Shown here: one piece after another, positions 47,478 through 59,762 of the stretch
How positions within the stretch are numbered: the stretch's first letter is position 1
Layout of the letters: the number at the start of each line of letters is the position of its first letter
Assembly (NCBI RefSeq): GCF_019175385.1
Contig: NC_083344.1
Location: 57,288,782-57,352,781 of the forward strand
Source: Lycium barbarum
Taxonomy: Eukaryota; Streptophyta; Magnoliopsida; Solanales; Solanaceae
Direction: 5' to 3'
DNA: 64,000 nt
Notes under the pieces: model-generated
The model's database searches: none
What the model was told of the DNA's origin: nothing
Seen by the model: the letters and a program-made list of their open reading frames with translations, nothing else
Position numbers and translations under genes: made by a program

Positions 47478-48190
47478 TCAAACTAGGTGAAAAATATACC
47501 CTTTTCTAATCATTCTTTCTGCCTTAAGGTAGGAAATAAACCTACCCCTAGGGGAAGCAGCATTGCCCTTCCACTTTAGGACTCGCTCGCCTGAAAACTG
47601 GAATCGAACTATCTTTGTTCTGCAATCAACATTAGCATAACAGGAAGCCAACCAGTCCATGCCCATAATAACATTAAAATCAATCATATCTAACTTAATC
47701 AAATCTGCTAAGATGTGGCGGTCACAAACTATAACAACACAGTCCTGGTATACTCGGCTAGCTATAACCGGATCACTAACTGGCGTAGACACCATAAAAG
47801 GTTTAATCAACTCCGGCTCTATCCCAAACTTCCCAGCAAAAAAAGGCGTAACATATGATAAAATGGAACCATCAATCAGTGCATAAACATTATGGGAGGA
47901 AACTGATAATATACCTATAACAACATCAGGAGACATCTTGCGGTCCTGTCTACCAGCCAATGCATACATGTGGTGCTGAGGACCGCTCGAGCTGGATGCT
48001 CCTCTCCTTCCTCTACCTCGCCCTGCTGGCGTCTGAAAAACTTGTCCTGAAGGGTGTACTGAAGAAGAAGATCTAGCCATCGACCCTGTAGGCTGAACCA
48101 TACCTGTGCCAACCCCCATCGGGCAGTCCCTCATCATGTGGCCCGGCTGTCCACAAGCATAGCAATCATCTGAGCCCAGTCGACACTGAC
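47478..48190 (-). pseudogene. Element F zinc knuckle and protease
   Basis: Intact CCHC knuckle CYACGQPGHMMRDC (about 48125-48170), then a protease in which the active-site loop reads LIDGSILSY: the Pro codon of the DPGST motif seen in A and B is missing. It continues to MGMDWLASCYANVDC and ends near 47478. The linker to RT (47350-47477) is out of frame. Confidence 0.78.
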
Positions 48191-49277
48191 CTTCTTGTAA
48201 CTTGCCACACTAGGTACACCGCAGCAAAAGGGGCTTCATCTGGCCTGACTCTAGTCGGTACTGAGAGCCTGACGCTCTAGAACTCTGGCCCACTCCGGAA
48301 TAAGAAGACCGGTCCAACCTTGGACCTGAAAACCGCGGAGGTGCACTCCCTGCCGGCTGATAAGAATATTTGGATTGCTGCGGTCTCTATTCTCCACTGA
48401 ACTCACCAACCATATCAAAAGATCTAGCCCTCTTGCCATGGCTCCGGTCACAGTCACGATCTGTCCTCCTCTGACGCTTGCGATCTACTAGATTCTGTGC
48501 ATATGCCTGTATACGGGAGATATCCATGTCTGGCTATAGTGCAGCAGCCGTACAAGCATCTATCAAATGTGGCCCTAGACCAGCCACAAAACGATGAACC
48601 CTGTCCTCCATCTCAGCTACCATGGCTGGAGCATAGCTGGCTATAGAATAAAAATACATGCAATACTCCTGGACACTCATACTTCCCTACTTCATACGTA
48701 AGAACCAGTCTGCTAGGGCTCACTTGACCTCAGAAGGTAGATAATGGCAGATAAAAGCGTCTGAGAACTCTCGCCACACAGCTGGAGGGGCATTCTATCC
48801 CCTAGATAACTCCCAAGTCTAATACCACTGTATCGCAATATCTCAGAGTCTATATGAATCCAACTCCACCGACTCAACCTCATCCGCGTGTATAACCCTC
48901 AAGGTCCTCTGCATACCATCAATGAAATCTTGGGGGTCCATATTTTGCTTCACCACAGAAAACTATGGAAGACCTAACCCAAGGAAGGTCTTAACCCTCG
49001 AACTACCAGTCTTATCCGCCTGGTCAACACCGACCCTTTTCTGCTGAGCCTGGGTGGCTACTAATCTAGTCAATAAATGTATAGCATCCCTCATATCCTG
49101 GCTCGGTGCATCCGGTTGAGGGACAGGGGCAGGTGCTGGAGGTTGGGTATGCGATGTCTTAAATGGCCCCACACTTTGAATCTCGCCCTGGGCCCTCGTA
49201 CCCTGCCGAGTACGGCTAGTGGCCTCACCAGCCGCTCTTTTGGCCTTCTGGGCTGCTGTAGCTTTCTTGCGGGGCAT
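48191..49277 (-). pseudogene. Element F gag, heavily decayed
   Basis: Start MPRKKATAAQKAKR at 49277 matches the A and B gag starts. It is open to 48963, then the Gag core is interrupted by several stops and frame changes. Pieces such as DAIHLLTRLVATQAQ still align with A and B. F is the most decayed gag of the three. Confidence 0.72.
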
Positions 49278-49392
49278 TGCTGAAATCAAAACAATTTATC
49301 AGAAGGCAAACGCTTAACACAAGGCTCTATCATACAATCTAAGAGAGAAAGAATGACATCATCCTAAATGCCCTGTAGCCTCCTGCTTATAA

Positions 49393-49410
49393 GTGTGGTG
49401 TACAACACGC
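49393..49410 (-). promoter_or_regulatory. Element F leader hairpin with TGTACA loop
   Basis: Same place as the GCGCGC hairpins of T, A and B. The stem GCGTG/CACAC has one mismatch, and the loop holds the palindrome TGTACA, so self-complementarity is kept while the sequence changed. Confidence 0.5.
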
Positions 49411-49463
49411 TCATAAACAAGACTCTACTAGACACGGTCTGTAGACAACCCTAGGATGAAACT

Positions 49464-49475
49464 GCTATGATACCA
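49464..49475 (-). promoter_or_regulatory. Element F primer binding site
   Basis: On the - strand TGGTATCATAGC, one mismatch to the initiator methionine tRNA site, four bases past the LTR end. Confidence 0.8.
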
Positions 49476-49479
49476 CTTC

Positions 49480-50385
49480 TATCACGACCTAAACCGATGA
49501 GTCTTGACGAGTGTCTGACCTCTAGTGACCAAACATCCCTAAACACGTATCTGAAACATACTGAACATCAAAGGCCCATAAATGGCATAAACTAATCTCA
49601 TAAGAGGGAACCATCAGAACTCTGTACAATCTGCATATATATACACAACATGCGGAAGAACAGTGCAATCCAGCTAGGCTACTACATAGACTGTACACAA
49701 AAGAATAGAAGCCGACAAGGCTACATCGTGTGGCTACTACATACAACTGTCTACAGACCTCTACTAGAATGAAAACTGTAGAAAATACGGGACAGGGCCC
49801 CGTCATACTCATATGCATACACAAAGGGTGGCATACCAAAACTGACTGTAGCTCCGGATCAAATGGAGCATACTGACCACTGCTAGATCTAGAGATCCTA
49901 CTGAGCTGGACCACCTGTCTGTCTCCCTGTACCTGCGGGCATGAACGCAACCCCCCGAGCAACGGGGAGTCTGTACGGATAATGTACCGAGTATGTAAGG
50001 CATAAGAACAACATATATACATAAGAATCATGGATAAGATCTAAACTCATAAACTGAAATAACTGACTGTATGTACTTGTATGAACTAGTATCTGCCTAA
50101 ATCTGTATAATTGACAATGCCTATGTGGGCATATAATTTGCATGCTCATGCCTATCAGTGATGGTCCTGCATCTGTATATGTGTGCGTATATAACACCTG
50201 ATATATGTGCGTATAACACCTGATTTATGTGCATATATAATGCCTGTAAAGCCTCTATGGCATCTCATCATATCATATAGGCTCCTCTGCGGCCATAATA
50301 AATATCATAATCATAGTGGTAATGCGTGTATAATGCTTATATCTCTTCTCATACTTTACATATATCTAATATTCGCGTATATAAC
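49480..50385 (-). repeat. Element F 5' LTR, 3' part
   Basis: The F 5' LTR is split by solo LTR G into this part and 52924-54215; together about 2.2 kb. Its end by the PBS reads GTGATA on the - strand, where the other LTRs have GTGACA. It contains the double-hairpin module. Confidence 0.8.
49930..50004 (-). promoter_or_regulatory. Double-hairpin LTR module, element F
   Basis: Hairpin 1 is TCGGTAC/GTACAGA (one mismatch). Hairpin 2 is CCCCG/CGGGG, a third stem sequence that is again fully paired. Confidence 0.72.
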
Positions 50386-52918
50386 TATCACGACCCAACC
50401 AGAGGCCGCGACGAGCACCCGATGCTAACCCACCCGGGCACCTCTTATCATACTTTCACATTTACATCTAGGTGAGCCACATAACTAATTCATATTTTCC
50501 ATCCATTATTCATACTAATCCCATTGGGCAACAATATATATATCACCATCAATAACAATGCCCATATCAATGTACATAAACCGACGAGGCTAACAAAATG
50601 ATATACACAAGACTAGCCGACAAGGCCAAATACATCTAACCATATACACATGTCTACGAGCCTCTAAGGAGAGTATGTCATATCATATATGCGGGACAGG
50701 ACCCCACTATGCCCATAAATATGTACACAAAAGAATAAATACCAAAAGCTATAGCTTCGAATGAAATGGAGCTCCGCTATATAGTCCCTGAGTAATAAAG
50801 CTATGGATCAAGCCTGTCTCCCTGACCACCTGCGGGCATGACGCAGCGTCCACAAACAAAAGGACGTCAGTACGAAAAATGTATTGAGTATGTAAAGCAT
50901 GATCAACATCATTATAGAAGCATAATAAGGAACATAAGAAATAACATAAGATGGGAGATAGTAGTATCATCGTCACAAACACTTACTTGTTTTTCATAGG
51001 GACTTTCCATTTCTAATGCGTGATTGTGTACATACATCCATATCCGTATCTATATTCATATCCATACTCATTTACATTTCGCATCCATTTTCGTATTCAT
51101 AGCATATTCGTATTATACTCATATTTATATCGTATACATATCCATATCATGTACATGGCATACCCGACCATGAAGGTTCGGTGTTTCGCATACCCGGTCA
51201 TGGCAAGGCTCGGTGAGTATACATACCTGGCCCTACCAAGGCTCAAGGTTATCCGTACCCAACTGCAGTGGTGCGCGCGCAATACATATATATTCTACCC
51301 GACCATATAAGCTCGGGGTTTCATAATAGTTTTACATAGACACATATACATAAAAGCTCATAAGCATCTTTAGCATCATTACTATCATCGTTCATTACAT
51401 CTGTCCTTAGAGGATTACTCGTCATATGAGGAATTTAGTACAATCGTAACATATCGAGAATCATGAGCTTAGTAGCTTTTGAAGATAGCATAATTTGGAT
51501 GACATTATGGGCTCATAGAAGATTAGATATTTGGCCAAAGAACCATGCCTTATGAAAGAAGGGTTAGCCTTACATACCTTTCCGTTCAACTATTCTATCA
51601 CTTGCACGTTCTCCTTCAATGCTCACCTTTCTACCTTCATTAGAGTTATACTATCATTAGAAAATTGATAGCTTAGCATACATGACTAAAGCTAGAGAAA
51701 ATTGGACAACATATCCTTTATTTATATGACTTCCTTCATATCATATATCAACTCCCAAACATCAATAATAACTTTTACAACATCATAACAATGGTCTTTA
51801 TTCACCTACATTATCCTTACTTCTCAATTCACTTCCAATCATCCATATCCATGGTCATAGCACACTATTACATTCGCTTATATACAATGTTTATCCCATG
51901 TTCTCAATATCATTTATAACATGATTATAATCATAACATATCAAGAATCATTACTCAACCCAAGCTACTACTAACAAACATCACTATTCTCACATTCAAG
52001 ACCCATTTTCTATACCCTTCTACAATCCAAGTGTTTCAACTTCTCAATACCTTAAACAACATGGAAATACCATAAAACTTACCTTAGAGGTTGTAGGAAT
52101 GAACCTTGAGTGGAAATACTTCACTTGAACCAAAACCCTAGTTCACCTTTAATGAAATTTCTCACACTTGGTTTTCTTAGTTTGATGAAGTTGATCATAA
52201 ATTTCTCTTGAGTTCTTATGGATGAAGAGTGGAGAGGGTTCTAGAGAGTTCTTGAAGTGTTGGGTGAAAATGAAATGAAATAATGAACTTGGTCCCCTTT
52301 TTAATAACTTAAAAATCTGACCCATCAGGAAAATATACGGACACTTATACGGTTCGTATAAACTTATACGATCCGTATAAGTGACCGTGAAATCTCCCCT
52401 TCAACATCTCGCTTCTGTGACCAGTATACGGCACATTATATGGTCCGTATAATTTTATACGGTCCGTATAAGTGACCGTATAATCCCATCAGTGAGGGAC
52501 CTTCACTGTGACGATTCTGCGGACCATTATACGGACCATATAACATTATACGGACTGTATAATCGGTCGTGTAACCCATCTTCTCTCTGATCTTGTTCTC
52601 GTCACTTCGTTTGATCTCCAATCCTTATGGAACCTTCTTGATACTTGTTTAACACCTCATTAACGATCCAAGGGACGTTATAATTCTTCTCCAAGACACT
52701 ATTAAATCATCATTAACTTGTTACTCGTAAATCCTTTCCGATACACATCGTATGCCTTGCGCTCTCTTGGCAAACTTTCTCCTCTTACTCCGAATGTCTT
52801 TTCAAATCTCAATTAGGGTCATGAAATGTCATTTCCCACTTATTGCAATATCGTATACTTCGTGCCCTTCGTTAGTCTATTCATTGTACATCAATGGGGA
52901 ATTTTCCGAGGTGTAACA
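50386..52918 (-). repeat. Solo LTR G (2533 bp)
   Basis: On the - strand from TGTTACACCTCGG (52918) to GGGTCGTGATA (50386), flanked by ATAAC on both sides (50381-50385, 52919-52923), a perfect target duplication. It holds TATACGG/CCGTATA palindromes (about 52335-52570), a donor-like GTATGTAAGG near 51570, GGCC repeats (about 51160-51310) and the double-hairpin module. No coding DNA. Confidence 0.92.
50826..50901 (-). promoter_or_regulatory. Double-hairpin LTR module, solo LTR G
   Basis: Hairpin 1 has one changed base (TCAATAC against GTACTGA); hairpin 2 CGTCC/GGACG perfect. Confidence 0.73.
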
Positions 52919-52923
52919 ATAAC

Positions 52924-53399
52924 GCCTTCTGGTCACGGGTCAATGTACATAAATATATAATGAATGTAATGCATGAATAAACTGTATGCATAGAGCTGGC
53001 TACATAAGAGTGGACCCATGAACAGAAGGATTACTCATAAACGGGGTACACGAACATCAAAGACTGAAATACTTCTAATGCTTCTAAGAGTAGAGTAATA
53101 TGGAAGCTCGCTTACTCGCTTGTTGGATCATATCATAAGATCATGCCAAAAGAAGGAAGGAATGGCCTTAACATACCCTGAAGTATACTCAATTGTCCAA
53201 CTTCTACCTCTCAAACTTGCAAGTCTACAATTAAGATAACATAGGGCTTAATTAGGCTATTTACCTCTCTTACTAATCATTTTAAACATGAATAGAGCTT
53301 GACAATTTATGGGCAACATTTTCCTTATAAGATTAACAACTCTTCAACTTCTCATCCGATCCAACATCAACCACAATACCCACAACATGATGACAACAC

Positions 53400-53481
<82 letters not shown>

Positions 53482-54215
53482 AAAATATACTTAAATCCAT
53501 TCTCAATCATCTATTAAAATAACCCCAAGTCACCATCTTGTCCTTCATCAACTTACCACTCCCACAAATACCTTTTCTTTACTTAGTTCGCTAAAACTCT
53601 TGATAATAGACTCAAATATAAGGGTAGAAATCATTACATACCATGAGGGGTGAAAAATCCCAAGAATCACTTCAACTTCCACTCTCTAAGCTTCACAACC
53701 TTGAAGAAACCCTAGAAGCAACCTTCTCCTTCACAAGCTCGGGTTTATGGGGTCCGAGTCTTGTCAAATCTTCACTAATATGATCAAAAATATTGGGAGA
53801 GAATATATTAGGGTTTTTCTGATCGTGAACCAAAAAGGCTACAGTGGTCCGGTTCAACGAGCTGGTCGACGGCCTGTCTACGTGTCTACGGTCCGTTAAC
53901 TTCCTCCGTCGACCTGCGCCGGCAGATGCAAGGCTGCGGGACCCTGTCGACGCCGCACATCGACGGTCCATCGAACATGTTGACGACCCGTCGACGATGA
54001 CTGGTGTTCTGCAGATCTTTCTGTTTTAGTTCAGATCGCGTCGATTCGATTCGTTCAACTTCTAACTCTATAAATTGCCAGGAATATCTGCTGGTACCCT
54101 CGTACACGGGGTAAGGCACTTTCTACCTCTAAACTCGGGCTCGGGTCTCTATTCCAAGGGCATACCCGACTAGGAAACCATAGGTTCGACTACTACAAAT
54201 GCGAGGGGTGTAACA
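52924..54215 (-). repeat. Element F 5' LTR, 5' part
   Basis: Resumes the F LTR after solo LTR G and ends (its 5' terminus on the - strand) TGTTACACCCCTCG at 54215. It carries a long TA run (53401-53479) and a cluster with GTCGACGG and ACGGTCC elements (about 53855-54000). CTAAT (54216-54220) is the expected target duplication. Confidence 0.8.
53401..53479. repeat. (TA)n microsatellite, 79 bp
   Basis: Uninterrupted alternating TA within the F LTR. Tyr-Ile open frames across it are an artefact. Confidence 0.97.
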
Positions 54216-54747
54216 CTAATTACCTTAAAAGTCTTTGCCATCACATAATTCAACATCCAGTGTCCTTACTATCACATATTAAATTTATGCACATTTAATA
54301 TGACAACATTTATGTTGAAAATAATTATTTTCTTCCAATATTTGGTTGGAGAGTGAAAATAATTTTTGGAAAAGACTATCTAATAAAGATTGATAACAAA
54401 ATTACCAAATCAAATATTCAAAATCGTGCGAAGAAGTAAATATTTGATTTTTATACATTCAAAATAAATATTGTATTCAAGATAATAAGTAGGCATTATT
54501 TTTTCAAGTTGCTTATCAATAGAATATACATAATATTATAAAAATTGACAAGAAATATTCGTGCAACACACGTACATCGAGACTACATACCCCCAAAATA
54601 TAGTAATCTCCTATTATGTTAATTATGCCATTGTTACTTTATTTATTTGTGAAATTGTTTATCCCATGTTAATTATTCACAACATATAATTCAACATAAT
54701 TCACATATTCCCTACAAATTATTAATTAGTTAATATAATTTCACTTT
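54216..54747. other. AT-rich unassigned DNA
   Basis: 532 bp between the F LTR terminus and the LINE tail, very AT-rich, with no open frame, repeat end or LTR feature that I can identify. The stretch GTGCAACACACGTACATCGAG near 54560 looks like a fragment of a dispersed plant repeat, but I cannot name it. It may be the oldest DNA in the window. Confidence 0.6.
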
Positions 54748-54759
54748 TTTTTAAGCAAA

Positions 54760-55740
54760 GCCACCAGAAAGGTGGAATTTTATTGATAAACAAAATATGT
54801 ACATATCAATCCAAAAGTGATTGATCAAATAAATAAAACAACAACAGAAAAGAAAATCAACAAGTGGAAAATGGAAATACAGATTTAGTTTGAAACAGAC
54901 TAGTAACAACTAATAATCTAAGGGCCTTGACTTGATAACATCTATCACACTTTCAAAGTCTCACAGGTGGAATGTTTCAAATCAGTTGAATCATTCTTCA
55001 GGCCATTTAAATGTAGTTGTGTTCTTCTGTAGAAACCAGCATCTGTATGAAAGCAAAAACCACTCTAAACTTTGTACCATTGTCAAAAGATCATGAATCC
55101 TAGCCTGGACATGTGTAGTTTCCATACTAAGAAATGAGCATGACCTTAATATAGTTACTGCATCTGTCCATGCTAGTGCATTCAGCATATTGAATATGAC
55201 TGTTCTACATATCTTGATCATCAGTCTGGTGCTCTCTCTCGGGCTGTCTGTCCTTATTCTCAGGTTTGGAAATCCATCCTTTTCAATGTTCAATATCTTC
55301 CTAGCTTGACCTGGAAATTATTGAAGTGAATTGTACCTCAAAGTCTCACAAGTGGTCAAGTCCTCTGAATCATTCTTCAAGCAATCTTGAAAGGAGTTGT
55401 ATATTGCTGCACCTTCTGCCTGAAAACTAGGTCACTATACTACTTGATCCATAACTAGTACAATCTACTACTTAGATCATCAGCATCACATCATTTATAT
55501 TAAGGAATGAGCATGCCAAGCACACTGATACCACCCTAATACAGATGCTGCAATTACTCACAATTTGTTGAAAAACTGTACTCAGCAATGGTTTAAAGTT
55601 CTGTTGTCAAAGACTAATCTGGTGCTTTGTCTTGAAGGATTCTTATTCTCAAGTTAGGAATTCCACTTTTTTCCATATTCAAAATCCTCTTAGCTTGACT
55701 TGGTAATTCCTGAAAATTATGAAACTGAACTAAACCTACA
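54760..55740 (-). repeat. LINE 3' UTR with a diverged internal duplication
   Basis: Two blocks, about 54950-55320 and 55330-55705, align in the same order: CAAAGTCTCACA, TGAATCATTCTTCA, GGAATGAGCATG-like, CTGGTGCT and TAGCTTGACYTGG recur in both. Unit length is about 370 bp, with substantial divergence. No protein is supported. Confidence 0.7.
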
Positions 55741-55743
55741 AAA

Positions 55744-56668
55744 TAAAAAACCAAGTTAGTTAAAAAATCTGCAAGTCCATTTCCTTCTCCACATACACTC
55801 TTTGATCATCCATCATCCTCTTGATATCATCCACCAACATTGAGATGCTCCAAGGGATCTTCCATTCAGCATTTATAATCTTCTTCATGGTCATGGAATC
55901 AATCTCTATAATCAATGGAAACAGCTGCTTTTCCACACAGTACATTAGTCCCATTCTAATAGCCTCAGCCTCATCCATAGTATTTGATCCATCTATCAGA
56001 ATTTTAGCAGCTGCATACACCAAATCTCCCTCTTCATTTCTGATACAAAAAGCAGCAGAACTTGGTCCTGGATTTCCTTTAGCAGCTCCATCAGTATTAT
56101 ACTTGTAGAATCCAGATGCAGGTCTCATCCATTTAATAATTCTGCATATAACAGTAGGCTTATATCCTTCAAAGAATTGAATAATCTGATGCCATCTAGT
56201 TGGAATAATTAGCCCAGGAAATTGAACTTTACATAACATATAAATGTTCAGATTTATGTCATACAGTACTCTATTCAGATTCATATTACCACCATATAGC
56301 CTATTGTTTCTCCACTTCCATATTTGCCACACAATGAAAGCAGACACTGCTTTGTATATGGTCTTCATTTTGAAATGGCATTTTGCTTCCCACCAACTTT
56401 TTATGGCATGTTTCACCTGAATACAATTCATGCTCAATCCAACCCCTATATTAAAGTATCTCCATACCTTAGTAGCCAAATCTCCACACAGAAATAGATG
56501 GTTTATAGTCTCAATCTGAGCAGTATGATAGCAACAACACTTTGAGACTATAGGAATGCCAATACTTGCCACCACTTCATCAATTGGAACTTTAAACTTC
56601 CACAATCTCCACATGAATAATGAAATTTTAAAAGGCACACCTTTGATCCACATATTCTGAAATGGCAT
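55744..56668 (-). pseudogene. LINE ORF2 C-terminus: zinc-finger RVT region and RNase H
   Basis: A 302-residue open piece. Residues about 8-75 form the RVT zinc-binding segment (KCCCYHTAQIETINHLFLCG). RNase H follows with the motifs YNTDGAAKGNPGPSSA (first Asp), MDEAEAIRMG (Glu) and IEIDSMTM (Asp). Near the end one frame reads VYVEKEMDLQIF then stops, while the neighbouring frame reads EGNGLADFLTNL, the usual last RNase H motif with its Asp. A one-base change near 55775 therefore removes the motif. Confidence 0.82.
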
Positions 56669-56780
56669 TGTTACATTAGATTTTTATCTCAATAACTGCC
56701 ATGCACTACTTACTGTAAACCTTCATGTACTTGTCATCATCCACCAAGGTCTATCCCATTCATTTGATGCATATTTAATA

Positions 56781-57026
56781 TCAATTTCCTATGTTATGCT
56801 GCACAATATCTTCGGGAAACAGCCGCATGAGTTTGCTGATATTCCATCCTGCATTTGACATAAGCTCAGAAACATCTTCAGCATGATCATTGATTTGCCA
56901 GGACTGGGGAACCACATAGCTGAGAGCACCTAGCTTAGTCCAATTGTCAAACCAGATGTTTGAACTTCCAATCTTTGGCTCCCACCAGATTTTCTGCTCT
57001 ATACTTTCCCTTGCTTCCAACATCAT
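56781..57026 (-). pseudogene. LINE ORF2 fragment between RT and zinc-finger region
   Basis: An 81-residue piece (EQKIWWEPKIGSSNIWFDNW ... LMRLFPEDIV) typical of the stretch after RT in plant L1 ORF2. It is out of frame with its neighbours on both sides. Confidence 0.65.
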
Positions 57027-57050
57027 CTTCCAGACATGTGACCCTCCCTT

Positions 57051-57524
57051 CTATTGAACCACTTGAGGAATTTTCTTCTTACAGTATTTATTCCACATGA
57101 AATTAACCCAAAGAGAACTAGTGGTTCTAAACTTCCACCAGAGTTTAGCACATAAGGATTTTGACATGTCACAAAAAGACCTGAAACCCAAACCTCCTTT
57201 ATGTTTGGGAATGCATATGTTAAGCCAAGATGACCAGTGTCTGCATCTTCCTTCCTCCTTATTATTCCAAAAGAACCTGGCAAAGATCCTGTGTAGTTCT
57301 TTTCTAACACATTTAGGAGGCCTTATAGCAGATAGAACATGAATTGGGATACTTTGAAGGACACTTGTAATCAACACTGCTTTTCCTCCATAAGATAGTA
57401 ACTTGCCTTTCCAAGTTTGTAACTTGTCTTTGACTTTCTTCAATAATTCAGTATAATCCACTTTCCTTTTACTGGCATGAGTAATTGGTACTCCAAGATA
57501 TGTAAAAGGAAATTGTCCTCTCAC
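57051..57524 (-). pseudogene. LINE ORF2 fragment after RT
   Basis: A 157-residue piece starting FPFTYLGVPI and running through WKGKLLSYGGKAVLI and CIPKHKGGLGFRS, the conserved block after RT. A stop at about 57546-57548 separates it from the RT piece in the same frame; it ends with a frame break near 57050. Confidence 0.75.
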
Positions 57525-57545
57525 AAATCCTGTTACTGCTGCAAC

Positions 57546-58640
57546 CTACTGACTTAACTCATCTGATACTTTGCTGAACATATAAAAAGAACTTTTCCTC
57601 TTGTTTATCAACTGTCCAGATATTTTCTCATATTCCTGAAGAGTATCCATGATCATCTGTAAAGATTGGTTGTCTGTTGCAGAAAAAATGATTGTATCAT
57701 CTGCATATGCCAGATGATTCAGCTCAGCACTCCACTTTGGCATCCCATATCCAACAAAACCAGGTTGATCAAACAAAGAGTTTAATGCTCTTGAAAGAAC
57801 TTCTACAGCTATAATGAAAAGAGCAGGAGAGAGTGGATCCCCCTGCTTGACACCCCTTGTAGAGTGAAAGAAACCATGTGCCTGGCCATTTAAAAGTACA
57901 GAATACCAATTATTTGCCAACATCCTCCATTTAAGGTCAATGAAAACTGAAGAGAATCCCATCTTTTCCATCACTTTACAGAGGTATAACCATGAGACCC
58001 TATCATATGCTTTTGTCATATCCAACTTAATCACAACATTTGCTGGTTTTCCTCTCTTCCTTATATCAGTTACAATTTCTTGTGTCAACAATACATTCTC
58101 AATTATGTTCCTGCCCTTAACAAAACCTGATTGATTTGAAGAAATCACCCTTGTGAGTAACTTGTCTAATCTATCATGAACTACTCTTGATATGACCTTA
58201 TTGATAAAGTTGTTAAGACTTATAGGTCTCATAACAGAGAATAACTCAACAACATTCTTCTTTGGCAGCAAAACTAGATTTGTGTGAGTGATTGACTTGG
58301 GAAGAGTCTGTCCTTCAAAGAAAGCTTTAACAACACTAAATACATCAGCCTTGATCACCTCCCAACACTTCTGATAAAATATACCAGAAAATCCATCAGG
58401 GCCACAGGTACTGTCCCCATTTAATTCAAACACTGCCTTATGTACTTCCTCCAAAGTAGGTTGTTCAGCAAGTAGTACATTATCCTCCTCTCTAATCAGT
58501 TCATGAATATGATTAAGAATTGGAGAATCTTCACTAACCTCCTCATGAGTAAATTGCTTATGGAAAAAATTAACAGCTTCAGCAGCAACTGTATCAGCAT
58601 CCTCTAGCCAATTTCTTGTAGCATTCTTAATCCTCTTAAT
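57546..58640 (-). pseudogene. LINE ORF2 reverse transcriptase
   Basis: Open from the stop near 58640 to the stop near 57546. Motifs in order: STCGPDGFSGIFYQKCW, VLLPKKN, RPISLNNFINKVISRV, NQSGFVKGRNI, IKLDMTKAYDRVSW, GVKQGDPLSPALFI and the catalytic LAYADDTIIF. These are the RT blocks of L1-type elements, here with an intact YADD. The protein would copy element RNA at a nicked chromosomal site. Confidence 0.87.
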
Positions 58641-59762
58641 CTAGATTCTTTTCCTTCTTCCTTTTACCAGACTATGGAAATATCTTGTATTCTTATCACC
58701 TTTTGAGAAACAATCCATCCCAGCTTTTTGCCTCCAGAATTCTTCCTCATAGTGAAGATATAGTTTAAGTTCTGCTTGTGCCCTTTGCATGACCATTCTA
58801 TTTTCTTTAGATGGATTCTCCTCAAACAATTGCTCTTTAATCTTAACTATAGCCTCTCTGATTAATAGTTGTTTAAAAATTTCCCCAAAAGTAGTCTTAC
58901 TCCATGTACTTAAAACAGCTTTCAGTTTCTTCATCTTGAGTTTAAAGGACAGAAACACATCATCAAATAAGACTACTTCCCATTGCTGCTTAACAAAGTC
59001 AAGAAAAGTATCATGATCTACCCAGAATTTGAGAAATTTGAATGGTTGGATAAAATTATCCACTTGATCTCCATAAGATACAAGTAATGGTGCATGATCA
59101 GAACTAGTCCTTGACAAATGTTCCACTTCTAGCTGTCCAAACCAATTCTGAAATGTATCATTATGCACAATCCTGTCCAATCTCTTAAAAATGCAGTCAT
59201 TGGCAGCCCTACCATTCCACTAGGTGAAAGGACTCCCTTTGAAAGGCATCTCATGCAACTCACAAGAATTCAGACAAAAAGCAAAATCTTCATATTATTA
59301 TGGCAATACTGGTAAACCTCCTATTTTTTCTTCTTCATTCAATATAACATTGAAATCTCCACCAATCAGCGAAGGAGATGTCATATTGCTAGCCAAGAAG
59401 TATAAACTATCCCACAACTGCATTCTCTCCACTTATGAACATTTAGCATAAACCATTGTAACCACCATATCTCTATTCAAATCTTGAAACTGCAGCTTTA
59501 CAGTAATGGATTGTTTAGTATCCAACAGAACCTCAATATCAACATTGTGTTGCACAAAAAACCAGATTTTACCATTACAGTTGAAATTAGCATAAGGCAT
59601 TCCAAGTCTCCTTCTATATTTCTGAATCTGTCTCTGATGTTGAAAAGGTTCCATCAGAGCTATCAAAAAGAACTTGTGATGCTTATTTAACATTTGAACT
59701 CTATGAAATGCTTGTTGGGACTTCACTGATCTTATGTTCCAGAATAAGGATTTAACAATCAT
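58641..59762 (-). pseudogene. LINE ORF2 endonuclease, two or more internal stops
   Basis: ORF2 begins MIVKSLFWNIRSV at 59762. The endonuclease/exonuclease/phosphatase fold is recognisable by WNIRSV at the start, an EPF motif (MEPFQ) and SSDHAPLLVSY near the end. In-frame stops at about 59433 (after YAKCS) and about 59221 (in PFT*WNG) break it. The last piece (58641-59180) ends at another stop by KGRRKRI. Confidence 0.8.

Noticed and set aside
50207..50428. Short hydrophobic frames across LTRs F and G
   Set aside because: They cross the junction of F and solo LTR G, so they cannot be an inherited gene.
53299..53517. Open frames made of Tyr-Ile repeats
   Set aside because: Translation of the TA microsatellite.
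54991..55293. A 100-residue frame in the LINE 3' UTR
   Set aside because: It lies in the duplicated 3' UTR after RNase H, shows no domain, and the other duplicate has no equivalent frame.
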